From NCBI RefSeq assembly GCF_900102145.1, contig NZ_FNBC01000001.1:96741-160740 (forward strand): a stretch of DNA of 64,000 nt, given 5' to 3'. How positions within the stretch are numbered: position 1 is the stretch's first letter; every line of letters starts with the position of its first letter. Shown here piece by piece: positions 27,791 through 37,079 of this stretch. The stretch is from Thermus arciformis (GTDB lineage: Bacteria; Deinococcota; Deinococci; Deinococcales; Thermaceae). The notes under the pieces were generated by a model, which made no database searches, had not been told where the DNA came from, and saw nothing but the letters and a program-made list of their open reading frames with translations. A program made the position numbers and the translations under genes.

Positions 27791-28323
27791 GGGGGTGGCT
27801 CTGGCTCCTCCTGGTCCTGGCCCTTGGGGGCCTTTTCTGGTGGGGGATGCAACGGAACCCCAAGGAGCTCCCCTCCGTCTTGGCCAAGGAGCGGAGGCCC
27901 GCTCCCGAGTTCACCCTCCCCCTCCTTCCCCCTTACCGGGCGGAGTGGGGGGAGACCTTCCGCCTCGCCGACCACCTGGGCAAGAGGCCCATCGTCCTCA
28001 ACTTCTGGGCCAGCTGGTGCTACCCCGCCTGCTACGAGGAGGCGCCCATCTTGGAGGCCTCCTGGCGCCGCCACCGGGAGGAGGTCCTCTTCGTGGGGGT
28101 GAACACCCAGGACAAGGAGGAGGAGGCCCTAAAGTTCATCGCCCAGTTCGGCCTCACCTTTCCCCAGGTCCATGACCCCCGGGGACGGGTGGGGGTGGAC
28201 TACGGGATGTACGGGGTGCCCGAGACCTTCTTCATAGACCGGGAGGGCCGGGTCCTCGCCCGGCACGCGGGGGCCATTGACGAGGCCGTCTTAGCGCGTT
28301 ACCTAGAGGAGGCCTTGCGATGA
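27787..28323 (+). CDS. ccmG: CcmG/TlpA-like thioredoxin
   Basis: Membrane-anchored periplasmic reductase of apocytochrome c thiols; 178 residues, N-terminal helix GWLWLLLVLALGGLFWW. The active site reads WCYPACYEEAP, Cys78 and Cys82, which is a CxxxC spacing instead of the usual CxxC. The cis-Pro region YGVPETFFIDREG is normal. GTG start overlaps the ccmF stop. The extra residue is clear in the nucleotide sequence and in frame with intact flanks. Confidence 0.92.
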   Translation: MRGWLWLLLVLALGGLFWWGMQRNPKELPSVLAKERRPAPEFTLPLLPPYRAEWGETFRLADHLGKRPIVLNFWASWCYPACYEEAPILEASWRRHREEVLFVGVNTQDKEEEALKFIAQFGLTFPQVHDPRGRVGVDYGMYGVPETFFIDREGRVLARHAGAIDEAVLARYLEEALR

Positions 28324-28739
28324 GGTGGGTTGTCCTGCTCTTGGCCTTTCTCCTTCCCGCCCTGGCCCAGGAGGCGCCGCCCCCAGACCTCTCCCCGGAG
28401 GTCTTCCGCATCGCCCGGGAGCTCCGCTGCCCCGTCTGCCAGGGGGAGTCGGCGGCGGAGAGCAACTCGGGGGTGGCGGTGGAGATGCGCCGGATCATCG
28501 CCGAGATGCTTCGGGAGGGCAAGACGGAGGAGGAGATCAAGGCCTTCTTCGTGGAGCGGTATGGGGATTGGATCCTCTACGCGCCCCCGAGGCGGGGGGT
28601 GACCCTTTGGGTCTGGGTGCTCCCCGTCTTGGGGCTTCTCCTCCTCGGCCTTGGCCTTTTCGCCTACTTCCGGCCCAAACCGCTTCCCAAGGAGCTTCTG
28701 GAGGAGGCGGAGCGGCGCCTTAAGGAGCCCCCGAGATGA
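28320..28739 (+). CDS. ccmH: CcmH, apocytochrome thiol reductase
   Basis: 139 residues: signal peptide, three-helix domain with redox motif RCPVCQGES, then one C-terminal membrane helix (VWVLPVLGLLLLGLGLFAYF). Works with CcmG and CcmF in preparing the CxxCH cysteines. Coupled to its neighbours by ATGA overlaps. Confidence 0.93.
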   Translation: MRWVVLLLAFLLPALAQEAPPPDLSPEVFRIARELRCPVCQGESAAESNSGVAVEMRRIIAEMLREGKTEEEIKAFFVERYGDWILYAPPRRGVTLWVWVLPVLGLLLLGLGLFAYFRPKPLPKELLEEAERRLKEPPR

Positions 28740-29716
28740 CGGCCACCCTGCTCTTCCTCGCCCTCTTCCTCCTCGGCCTCCTCCTCGCCCTAAGGCCCCT
28801 CCTCGGCCCCAGGGAGCCCTTCCCCGAGCCGCCTAGGCGGGAGGAGCTTCTGCGGGAGCTAGAGGTCCTCAAGGAGGAGGTGGAGGCCCTGGAGGGGGAG
28901 GAAAGGAAGCGGGCCCTCGCCCGCATGGTGGAGGTGGAAAGGCTTTTGGAGGGCTACCGCCCCCCCGCCCCCCGGCCCTTCAACCCCTGGCCCGTGGCCC
29001 TGGTCCTGGGGGCGGTGGTCCTCCTCGGGGTGGGCCTTTGGCGCTACACCCTCCCCCGCCTCCCCGGGGAGACCACGGTGACCCAGCGCCAGGAGGCCCG
29101 GGAGCTTAAGGCCCTGGCGGACAAGGCCAAGCGCACGGGAGAGGTGGAAGACCTTTTGGCTTGGGGGCGGAAGGCCTACGAGCTCCAGGCCTTTGACCAG
29201 GCCGCCGAGGCCTACCTGGAGGTCCTCAAGAAGGACCCCAGGAACGTGGAGGCGGTGCGCCGGGTGGGGATTCTCCTCTTCATGGGGGGGAGGCTGGAGG
29301 AGGCCCGGCTCTTCCTGGAGATCGCCCAGCACGCCGACCCCAAGGCCGCGGAGGGGTGGCTTTTCCTGGGGAACCTCTACTTCCAGGAGGGGAGGATGGA
29401 GGAGGCCATCGCCGCCTGGGAGAAGTACCTGGAGGCCGGGGGCGAGGCCAAGGAGCGGGTGGAGGGCCTCATCGCCATGGCCAAAGCCCAAGCCCAAGGG
29501 GGAAAGGACGGGAAGAGCGTCTACCAGGCCCGCTGTGCCGCCTGCCATGGCCTCCAGGGGGAAGGGGGCGTGGGCCCGAGGCTTAAGGGGAACCCCATCC
29601 TGAAGGCCCCGGAGGCGGTGCGGGAGATCGTCTTAAAGGGCCGGGGGCAGATGCCCGCCGTTCCCCTCTCCGAGGAGGAGCTTAAGGCCCTCTTGGACTA
29701 CTTGGGAAGCCTCTAG
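28736..29716 (+). CDS. ccmI: CcmI-like TPR protein fused to a cytochrome c domain
   Basis: 326 residues. Two membrane helices (about 4-20 and 84-103) flank a short coiled cytosolic region, as in CcmI, followed by periplasmic TPR repeats (about 130-245: AFDQAAEAYLEVLKKDPRN, GRMEEAIAAWEKYLEAG). From about 258 a monoheme cytochrome c domain follows, with CAACH at 267-271 and methionine ligand candidate GRGQMPAVPLS. CcmI binds apocytochrome tails; a covalently attached cytochrome is not part of standard CcmI. The reading frame is continuous and overlaps ccmH, so this is not an assembly of two genes. It may retain electrons or sense heme loading; this is inference. Confidence 0.85.
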   Translation: MTATLLFLALFLLGLLLALRPLLGPREPFPEPPRREELLRELEVLKEEVEALEGEERKRALARMVEVERLLEGYRPPAPRPFNPWPVALVLGAVVLLGVGLWRYTLPRLPGETTVTQRQEARELKALADKAKRTGEVEDLLAWGRKAYELQAFDQAAEAYLEVLKKDPRNVEAVRRVGILLFMGGRLEEARLFLEIAQHADPKAAEGWLFLGNLYFQEGRMEEAIAAWEKYLEAGGEAKERVEGLIAMAKAQAQGGKDGKSVYQARCAACHGLQGEGGVGPRLKGNPILKAPEAVREIVLKGRGQMPAVPLSEEELKALLDYLGSL

Positions 29717-29718
29717 CC

Positions 29719-30273
29719 ATGAAGCGGCGCGACCTCGTCTTCTACCTCCCCGTGGCGGTGGCCGGGGGGTTTTTCGCCTGGTTCGGGGTGCGCACCTACA
29801 ACCTCCGCTTCCGCCCCCGGCCCGAGGCAGGGGCGCCCACCTGGAAGGCGGGGCCCAGGGTGGCCGTGGCCCGGCTCGGAGAGCTTGGGGTATGGCAGGC
29901 GAAGCCCTTCCTCTACCCCCTTCCCTTGGGGGAGCTTAAGGCCTTCCTCCTCCGCCTGCCCGCGCCCGCCCCCGGGGGGCTTTCCCTGGGGGAGGAGCAC
30001 TACGCCGCTTTTAGCCGCATCTGCACCCACCAGGGGTGCACGGTGAACCTCGTCCCCGATCCCGAGGCGGCCTCTCTCCTCTACAACTTCCGCTACGAGC
30101 GGCCCTTTCTGGGCTGTCCCTGCCACTTCGGGGCCTTTGACCCCCTGCTTGGGGGAAAGGCCATCTACGGCCCCCCCCGGTTTCCCTTGCCCCGCCTGCG
30201 CCTCGAGGCGGAAGGGGAGACCCTCTACGCCACGGGCCACGAGGTGCCCCTAAGGCCCATGGAGGGGGGCTAA
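29719..30273 (+). CDS. Rieske iron-sulfur protein
   Basis: 184 residues, one N-terminal membrane segment (LVFYLPVAVAGGFFAWFGV) after a KRR start, and a Rieske [2Fe-2S] domain with CTHQGC (Cys102, His104, Cys107) and CPCHFGAF (Cys133, Cys135, His136). The first-loop cysteine Cys107 and Cys135 would form the stabilising disulfide. No cytochrome b gene follows, so it may serve a separate bc-type complex or donate electrons in Sox metabolism. Three bases after ccmI, so in the same operon. Confidence 0.9.
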   Translation: MKRRDLVFYLPVAVAGGFFAWFGVRTYNLRFRPRPEAGAPTWKAGPRVAVARLGELGVWQAKPFLYPLPLGELKAFLLRLPAPAPGGLSLGEEHYAAFSRICTHQGCTVNLVPDPEAASLLYNFRYERPFLGCPCHFGAFDPLLGGKAIYGPPRFPLPRLRLEAEGETLYATGHEVPLRPMEGG

Positions 30274-30300
30274 GTACCCCGCCTCGGCGGGGGCCCCAGG
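30271..30300. repeat. terminator-like repeat TAAGTACCCC-stem-GGGGGCCCC, copy 1
   Basis: CCCCGCC-TC-GGCGGGG hairpin (30277-30292) between the convergent Rieske and tyrS genes. Its flanks TAAGTACCCC and GGGGGCCCCA recur exactly at 46184-46223 around a different stem. Probably a two-way terminator. Confidence 0.55.
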
Positions 30301-30313
30301 GAGGGGCGGGCCC

Positions 30314-32012
<1,699 letters not shown>

Positions 32013-32070
32013 GCTTGGGGTGTGCTACACTTAGGCCTGGCTTGCCCTTAGGGGCACGAAGGGGAGAGCG

Positions 32071-32370
32071 ATGGCAGAGAAGAAGCCTAAGAGGAACCTA
32101 TCCGCCCTCAAGCGGCACCGGCAGTCCCTGAAGCGCCGGCTTCGCAACAAGGCCAAGAAGTCGGCCATCAAGACCCTGAGCAAGAAGGCCGTCCAGCTGG
32201 CCCAGGAGGGCAAGGCCGAGGAGGCCCTGAAGATCATGCGCAAGGCCGAGAGCCTGATTGACAAGGCGGCGAAGGGCTCCACCCTCCACAAGAACGCCGC
32301 TGCCCGCAGGAAGTCCCGGCTCATGCGCAAGGTGAACCGGCTCCTCGCCGCGCAAGGGGCGAGCGCCTGA
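32071..32370 (+). CDS. rpsT: 30S ribosomal protein S20
   Basis: Primary 16S rRNA-binding protein, 99 residues, strongly basic helical bundle ([20 protein letters not shown]). Matches T. thermophilus S20, but the C-terminus is shorter ([10 protein letters not shown] instead of a longer glycine-rich tail). GGGGAGAG precedes the ATG; TACACT at about 32020 is a -10 candidate. Followed after 11 bases by the bTHX gene. Confidence 0.97.
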   Translation: MAEKKPKRNLSALKRHRQSLKRRLRNKAKKSAIKTLSKKAVQLAQEGKAEEALKIMRKAESLIDKAAKGSTLHKNAAARRKSRLMRKVNRLLAAQGASA

Positions 32371-32381
32371 GGGGGTAGGGC

Positions 32382-32465
32382 ATGGGTAAGGGCGACCGCC
32401 GCACCCGCAGGGGCAAGATCTGGCGGGGCACCTACGGGAAGTACCGCCCCCGCAAGAAGAAGTAG
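32382..32465 (+). CDS. ribosomal protein bTHX (Thx)
   Basis: 27 residues: [20 protein letters not shown] then YRPRKKK. This is the Thermus small-subunit peptide that fills a cavity at the top of the 30S head. GGGGTAGGG lies before the ATG. Cotranscribed with rpsT and followed by a terminator. Confidence 0.95.
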
Positions 32466-32479
32466 CCTCCCTTCGCTTT

Positions 32480-32503
32480 CCACCCCAGCCTAGGCCGGGG
32501 TGG
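32480..32503 (+). terminator. terminator after rpsT-bTHX
   Basis: CCACCCC and GGGGTGG pair around AGCCTAGGCC, itself a partial palindrome, followed by GTTTGTG, 15 bases after the bTHX stop. Confidence 0.6.
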
Positions 32504-32510
32504 GTTTGTG

Positions 32511-32547
32511 CCACCCCATGCGGGCTTGGGCCAGCATGGGGCCCCGG
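32511..32547 (+). repeat. palindromic intergenic repeat, copy 2
   Basis: CCCCATGCGGGC-TTGG-GCCAGCATGGGG, 12 base pairs with one mismatch, flanked by CCA and CCCCGG. It aligns with the minus strand of 11779-11814. As with copy 1, it lies just after a gene end (bTHX). Confidence 0.7.
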
Positions 32548-32567
32548 CGCAACAGGGAGAGCGGGGA

Positions 32568-33305
32568 TTACCCCTCCTCCTTTTCCATCTCCCAGAGGAG
32601 GTCCCTGAGGAGCCAGCCCCGGCCCGGAGGGGCGATCTCCCCGGAGGCCAGGGCCTGGACCAAATAGCGGCGCACCAGGCCCACGGGCACCCCTTGGGCG
32701 ATGACCTCCCCGAGGTTGCGGGAGCCGTCCAGGAGGCCTTGGAGCTGGCCGAACTCCTCCAAGGTCTTGGCCCTTTTCCCCTGGTAGCGGATGCGCAGGG
32801 CGTACCAGGCGTAGCGGCGAAGGGGGTAGAGGTCCCCTTCCCGCACCCCCATGTAGGCCCGCTCCATGGCGATGAGGAGGGGCACCCCCCAGGCCTTGGC
32901 CGCCCCCCGCACGCTCTTTCCCCCCTGGAAGACCTCCAGGGGAGGCTTGGGGCGGATGGCCTCCAGCACCCGGCTCGGGGAGTCTAGGAGGGTGCGGAAC
33001 CGGTCCCACTCGTCGTTTACCCGGGCCCACTCCCCGAGGAGGGTGGCGAAGGGGAGAAGGGGGGGGTCGGCGGCCGGGGAGCTGGGCTGGAAGCGGAAGG
33101 TTCCCTCCTTGGGGTGAAGGGGGAAGGTGAAGAGGGCCTCGAGGCCCTCCCAGTCCAGGATCTGGGCCCCCACCACCTCGCCCTGGGCGAAGCGGAGGGT
33201 AAGGGGAAGAGGGCCAGCCCGCACCTCCAGGGTGCCAGAGCGGCGCTGGCCGTGGACGAGTTCCAGGACCTCCGTGAGGGGAATGAGGTTTAAGGCGCCT
33301 TCCAC
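32568..33305 (-). CDS. DUF4388-type protein
   Basis: 245 residues. The N-terminal EGALNLIPLTEVLELVHGQ and RSGTLEVRAG with TLRFAQGEVVGAQI are typical of DUF4388 (PATAN-like), found in gliding and signalling proteins. The rest is helical without recognised motifs. GTG start at 33305 with GGGAGGG six bases upstream, overlapping the thrB stop by 16 bases. The frame continues upstream through thrB but is not coding there. Role unknown. Confidence 0.7.
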   Translation of the reverse strand: MEGALNLIPLTEVLELVHGQRRSGTLEVRAGPLPLTLRFAQGEVVGAQILDWEGLEALFTFPLHPKEGTFRFQPSSPAADPPLLPFATLLGEWARVNDEWDRFRTLLDSPSRVLEAIRPKPPLEVFQGGKSVRGAAKAWGVPLLIAMERAYMGVREGDLYPLRRYAWYALRIRYQGKRAKTLEEFGQLQGLLDGSRNLGEVIAQGVPVGLVRRYLVQALASGEIAPPGRGWLLRDLLWEMEKEEG

Positions 33306-34168
33306 CGGTATCCCTCCCCGATGCTCAACACCAGGGTACGCCCCTCTCCCCGGTAGGGGGCAAGGGCTTTCGCCACCTCCTTTTCCTCCCCCTCCCGCAC
33401 CAGGGCGGCCAGGGTGGGGCCCGCCCCGCCCACGAAGGCCGCCAGGGCCCCGGCCTCCAGGGCGCGTTCTATGGCCCCCAGCACCCCGGGCATCAGGTGG
33501 GCCCGGTGGGGCTGGTGAAGCCGGTCGCGGCAGGCCTCCCTTAGGGCCTCGAGCCTCCCCGAGCAAAGCGCCGCGGGCCAGAGGGCGCCTCGGGCCAGGT
33601 TGTAGACCGCGTCCTCCAGGGGCACCTCCCGGGGCAGGGCCTCCCGGGCGAGGGGGGTGGGGACCTCGTAGGGGGGCACGGCCAGGACGAAGCGCACCCC
33701 TTCGGGCCTCGGCAGGGGGATGGCCAAGGGGGGATGGCTCAGGGCCGCCACGAACCCCCCGTAGACCGCCGGGGCCACGTTGTCGGGGTGGCCCTCGAGC
33801 TCCGCCGCCACCCGGAAGACCCCCTCCCGCCCAAGCCTTCCCCCGGAGAACCGGTCCGCCAGGGCCACCCCGGCCACCAGGGCGGCCGAGGAGCTCCCCA
33901 TCCCCCGGGCCAGGGGGATGGGGTTGAAGGCCCGCACCCACAGGGGCCGGGGCTCAAGCCCCAGGGCCCGCATGCCCGCGCGGTACCCCTCGTGGATGAG
34001 GTTGTCCGTGCCCTCCACGTGGCCTTCCCCCTCGTAGAGGAAGGCGTCCTCCGGGGCGGGGTGGGCCTCCACCTCGAGGTAGAGGTCCAGGGCCACGCCC
34101 AAGGCGTCAAAGCCCGAGCCCAGGTTGGCCAGGGTGGCGGGGACATAGAGGCGGAAAAGGGGCTCCAT
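33290..34168 (-). CDS. thrB: homoserine kinase
   Basis: GHMP kinase that phosphorylates homoserine in threonine synthesis; 292 residues. PATLANLGSGFDALG near 9, ATP-binding IPLARGMGSSSAALVAG near 84, and C-terminal FVGGAGPTLAAL. ATG at 34168 gives the standard N-terminus EPLFRLYVPATL. TATGCT lies 12 bases upstream. thrA and thrC are not in the window. Confidence 0.95.
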   Translation of the reverse strand: MEPLFRLYVPATLANLGSGFDALGVALDLYLEVEAHPAPEDAFLYEGEGHVEGTDNLIHEGYRAGMRALGLEPRPLWVRAFNPIPLARGMGSSSAALVAGVALADRFSGGRLGREGVFRVAAELEGHPDNVAPAVYGGFVAALSHPPLAIPLPRPEGVRFVLAVPPYEVPTPLAREALPREVPLEDAVYNLARGALWPAALCSGRLEALREACRDRLHQPHRAHLMPGVLGAIERALEAGALAAFVGGAGPTLAALVREGEEKEVAKALAPYRGEGRTLVLSIGEGYRWKAP

Positions 34169-34247
34169 AGGTCCCGCCCTAGCATACCAGGACTTTCCCT
34201 GGGGCCTTGACAAGAAGAAGCCCTATTTTAGGGGTGGAGGTGGTACA

Positions 34248-34421
34248 ATGAAGCTGGCTACGCTGGGAGGGCTTGTGTTTATGGTCTTGGGTTTGCCGGT
34301 GGCCATGGCTCAAGCCATGCCCTTCCCTCAAGAAGGGCTTTCTTGCCCATCGCCGGCCGATGCTTGTAGTGTTGTCGTCTTCAACGAGTGTAAAAAGCAG
34401 TGCGAGCCAGTATGTTGGTAA
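34248..34421 (+). CDS. small secreted cysteine-rich peptide
   Basis: 57 residues: signal peptide MKLATLGGLVFMVLGLPVA, then a mature part of about 35 residues with five cysteines (LSCPSPADACSVVV, NECKKQCEPVCW) ending in Trp. GGAGG sits 7 bases before the ATG. Codon use and GC content are lower than in the neighbours. The gene overlaps nothing and is followed after nine bases by a membrane protein gene. I do not recognise the family; a disulfide-bonded or metal-binding exported peptide is plausible. Confidence 0.6.
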   Translation: MKLATLGGLVFMVLGLPVAMAQAMPFPQEGLSCPSPADACSVVVFNECKKQCEPVCW

Positions 34422-34436
34422 AGGGAGGATGTGGCC

Positions 34437-34823
34437 ATGCTCCTTTTAAACAGAGAAGTTCTGAGAAAAGCCCTGAAAGGCCTGTTCTCGCTTGGCGCGT
34501 TCCTGGCTTTTGCGGTTCTTGCCTACCTCTTTGAGCAGTGGAGCCTATGGAGTGGGATTCAGTTCCTACTGGGCTTGGGTGCGGTGTTGGTTTCCCACTT
34601 GGCCTGGGGTAAGGGTGTTACCCTTAATCCGCCCAAGGCGTTGGCTGTTTCTCTCCTTGGCTTAGTCCTTTTTTACGTTGTTCTAGATGGTGTTTTTCCC
34701 GGGGCTTTAGCCCAACGGGTAAGCGACTTGGCCGTAGAGCCCTTCACCGCTGGTGTTCTATTGGGCTTGTTTCTCTTTAGCCCGATACCTCAGCTAGAAG
34801 CCGAGGGCAAGGCTATTCGCTGA
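34437..34823 (+). CDS. small integral membrane protein
   Basis: 128 residues with four likely membrane helices (about 17-34, 39-56, 65-84, 100-116) and a basic N-terminus. Not recognised. The ATG at 34437 has GGGAGG 8 bases upstream; a GTG at 34431 is too close to it. GC content is near 55%, well below neighbours, shared with the upstream peptide gene. The pair suggests a peptide plus exporter, anchor or immunity function, without proof. Confidence 0.6.
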   Translation: MLLLNREVLRKALKGLFSLGAFLAFAVLAYLFEQWSLWSGIQFLLGLGAVLVSHLAWGKGVTLNPPKALAVSLLGLVLFYVVLDGVFPGALAQRVSDLAVEPFTAGVLLGLFLFSPIPQLEAEGKAIR

Positions 34824-34843
34824 ATGGGGGTAGGAAGGGGTGC

Positions 34844-36292
34844 TCATACCCGGGAAAAGGGCCAGGGGGTCCGCCCCTCCGTCAAAAGCTTCCTTGCCCG
34901 GGGCAAAGCCTCCGCCACCTCCCGGGCGAGGAGCCCCACCCCCTTCTCCTCCGCCAGGAGGTCCCCGGCGAGGCCGTGGAGATAGACCCCAAGCCTGGCC
35001 GCGTCAAAAGGCCTAAGCCCCGCCGCGAGAAGGGCGGCGATGGCCCCTGCGAGGACGTCCCCCGTCCCCCCGGTGGCCAGGGCGGGGTTTCCCGTGGGGT
35101 TCACGGAAAGCCTTTCCCCTTCGGCCACCACCGTGGGGTTCCCCTTGAGGACCACGGCGAGGCCCGTCCGCTCGGCGAGGGCCCGGGCCGCCCCTAAGGG
35201 GTCTTCGGCCACCTCCTCGGGGGAAGCCCCAAGGAGCCTCCCCGCCTCCCCCGCGTGGGGGGTGAGGACGGCGGGGACGCCCGCCTTCCGGTAGGCCTCG
35301 GCCACCTCCGGGTGGAGGGCGTCCGCGTCCAAGACGGTGGGAAGCCGGGCCTCCAGGGCCTTTAGGGCCCACTCCTTCCCCCACGGCCCCCCGCCCATCC
35401 CCACGGCCAGGGCCTCTACCTTGAGGGGGGGAAGGGCGGGGTGGGGGACGGGGTGGAAGACGGCCTCGAGGGGCTCAAGGGGTGTGCCCTCCGGGACCAC
35501 CAGGTGCACGAGCCCCGCCCCCATGCGGTAGGCCCCGAGGGCGGCGAGGAGGGGCGCCCCGGCGTAGCGGAGGCCCTCCCCCCGGTACCCCCCCAGGACC
35601 CCCACCCGGCCCACGCTCCCCTTGTGGGCGGTGAGGGGACGCCTGGGGAGGAGGGGCCTTAAGGCCTCGGGCGCCGCCACCTCGGGGAGGTCCTCCCTTT
35701 CCAGAATGGCCTTGGGCAAGCCGATCTCCGCCAGGTAAAGCTTTCCACAGGCCTCCCTCTGGAGGAGGTGAGGGGTCTTGAGGGCGGCGAAGGCCACGGT
35801 GGCCGTGGCCCGCACGTGGGGGCTGTAGGGGAGGCCCGAGGGGAGGTCTAAGGCGAGGACGGGAAGGCCTGCCCGGTTCACCCGCTCCACAAGCCCTGCG
35901 TAGAAGCCGGAAAGGGGTCCCTTGAGCCCGGTGCCGAAGAGGGCGTCCACCACCACCTCCCCCTCCCGGAAGAAGGCCTCCTCCAGGGGCCCTACCTCCA
36001 CCCCGTGGGCGAGGAGGGCCTGGAGGGCGAGGAGGGCGTCCCCGGTCTGGCCCTCCGCGGCGTAGACCCGCACCCCTACCCCCTCCAGGAGGAGGTGCCG
36101 GGCGAGGACCAGGCCGTCCCCGCCGTTATTCCCCTTGCCCGCGAGAACGAGGGCGGGGGCCTTGCCGAAAAGCTCCAGGTAGACCTTCGCCGCCTTCATC
36201 CCCGCCCACTCCATGAGGAGGAGGCTCGGGTAGCCCCGCTCCACGGCCTTCCGGTCCGCTTCCCGCATGGCCTCGGGGGTGAAGAGCCTCAT
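34844..36292 (-). CDS. nnr: bifunctional NAD(P)H-hydrate epimerase/dehydratase
   Basis: Repairs hydrated NAD(P)H; 482 residues. N-terminal YjeF epimerase domain (MREADRKAVERGYPSLLLME, LAGKGNNGGDGLVLARHLL, DALFGTGLKGPLSG) and C-terminal dehydratase (TAHKGSVGRVGVLGGYRGE, VLTPHAGEAGRLLG, NPTGNPALATGGTGDVLAG). TATCCT (36304-36299) ends 6 bases before the ATG and there is no Shine-Dalgarno site. Divergent from cobB, an NAD-using enzyme, which is a sensible pairing. Confidence 0.94.
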   Translation of the reverse strand: MRLFTPEAMREADRKAVERGYPSLLLMEWAGMKAAKVYLELFGKAPALVLAGKGNNGGDGLVLARHLLLEGVGVRVYAAEGQTGDALLALQALLAHGVEVGPLEEAFFREGEVVVDALFGTGLKGPLSGFYAGLVERVNRAGLPVLALDLPSGLPYSPHVRATATVAFAALKTPHLLQREACGKLYLAEIGLPKAILEREDLPEVAAPEALRPLLPRRPLTAHKGSVGRVGVLGGYRGEGLRYAGAPLLAALGAYRMGAGLVHLVVPEGTPLEPLEAVFHPVPHPALPPLKVEALAVGMGGGPWGKEWALKALEARLPTVLDADALHPEVAEAYRKAGVPAVLTPHAGEAGRLLGASPEEVAEDPLGAARALAERTGLAVVLKGNPTVVAEGERLSVNPTGNPALATGGTGDVLAGAIAALLAAGLRPFDAARLGVYLHGLAGDLLAEEKGVGLLAREVAEALPRARKLLTEGRTPWPFSRV

Positions 36293-36298
36293 GGGTTA

Positions 36299-36308
36299 AG
36301 GATACGAT
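36299..36308. promoter_or_regulatory. overlapping divergent leaderless promoters of nnr and cobB
   Basis: TATCCT on the minus strand (36304-36299) and TACGAT on the plus strand (36303-36308) overlap by two bases. Each ends 6 bases before its ATG (36292 and 36315), again with 22 bases between the two starts. Confidence 0.65.
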
Positions 36309-36314
36309 GGGGCC

Positions 36315-37079
36315 ATGGAGCGCTTGGAGGAAGCCCGGAAGCGCCTGGAGGAGGCGAGGCGGGTGGCGGTCCTCACGGGGGCGGGCATCTCCAAACCCTC
36401 CGGCATCCCCACCTTCCGGGACGCCGAGGGCCTTTGGAAGAACTTCAACCCCTTGGACTACGCCACCCCCGAGGCCTACGCCCGGGACCCGGAGAAGGTC
36501 TGGGCCTGGTACGCCTGGCGCATCCAGAAAGTGCGGGAGGCCAAGCCCAACCCGGCCCACCACGCCCTCGTGGAGCTGGAGAGGCGCGTCCTCTCCCGGG
36601 GGGGAAGCTTCCTCCTCGTCACCCAGAACGTGGACGGCCTCCACGCCCTCGCGGGAAGCCAGAACCTGGTGGAGCTCCACGGCAACCTCCTCAGGGCCCG
36701 GTGCGAGGCCTGCGGGAAGCGGTTTCCCTTGCCGGAGGCCTTCACCCCGCCCCCCTTCTGTCCCCTTTGCGGCCACCGGGCCCGGCCCGACGTGGTCTGG
36801 TTTGGGGAGCTTCTGCCGGAAGGGGCCTGGGAGAGGGCGGAAAGGGCCTTCGCCGAGGCCGACTTCGCCTTGGTCATCGGCACCAGCGCCGAGGTGGAGC
36901 CCGCGGCCTCCCTGGGCCGGATCGCCTTCGCCTCGGGGGCCTACCTGGTGGAGGTGAACCCCGAGCCCACCCCCCTTACCCCCCTGGCCCACCTCTCCTT
37001 GCGGACGGGGGCGGTGGAGGGGATGGCGCTACTCCTCCCGCCTGCCCCGGAAGACCAGGCGGAAGGGGACCTCCCTTAG
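36315..37079 (+). CDS. cobB: NAD-dependent protein deacylase (sirtuin)
   Basis: Removes acyl groups from lysine with NAD; 254 residues. NAD-binding LTGAGISKPSGIPTFRD near 25, catalytic TQNVDGLH near 105, zinc cysteines in ARCEACGKRF and FCPLCGHRARPD, and GTSAEVEPAASL. The 3' end overlaps the convergent der gene by 51 bases, so LLLPPAPEDQAEGDLP is antisense to the Der C-terminus. Confidence 0.95.
   Translation: MERLEEARKRLEEARRVAVLTGAGISKPSGIPTFRDAEGLWKNFNPLDYATPEAYARDPEKVWAWYAWRIQKVREAKPNPAHHALVELERRVLSRGGSFLLVTQNVDGLHALAGSQNLVELHGNLLRARCEACGKRFPLPEAFTPPPFCPLCGHRARPDVVWFGELLPEGAWERAERAFAEADFALVIGTSAEVEPAASLGRIAFASGAYLVEVNPEPTPLTPLAHLSLRTGAVEGMALLLPPAPEDQAEGDLP

Noticed and set aside
34207..34229. 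TTGACA followed by TATTTT upstream of the cysteine-rich peptide gene
   Set aside because: Spacer is only 11 bases, too short for a working promoter.
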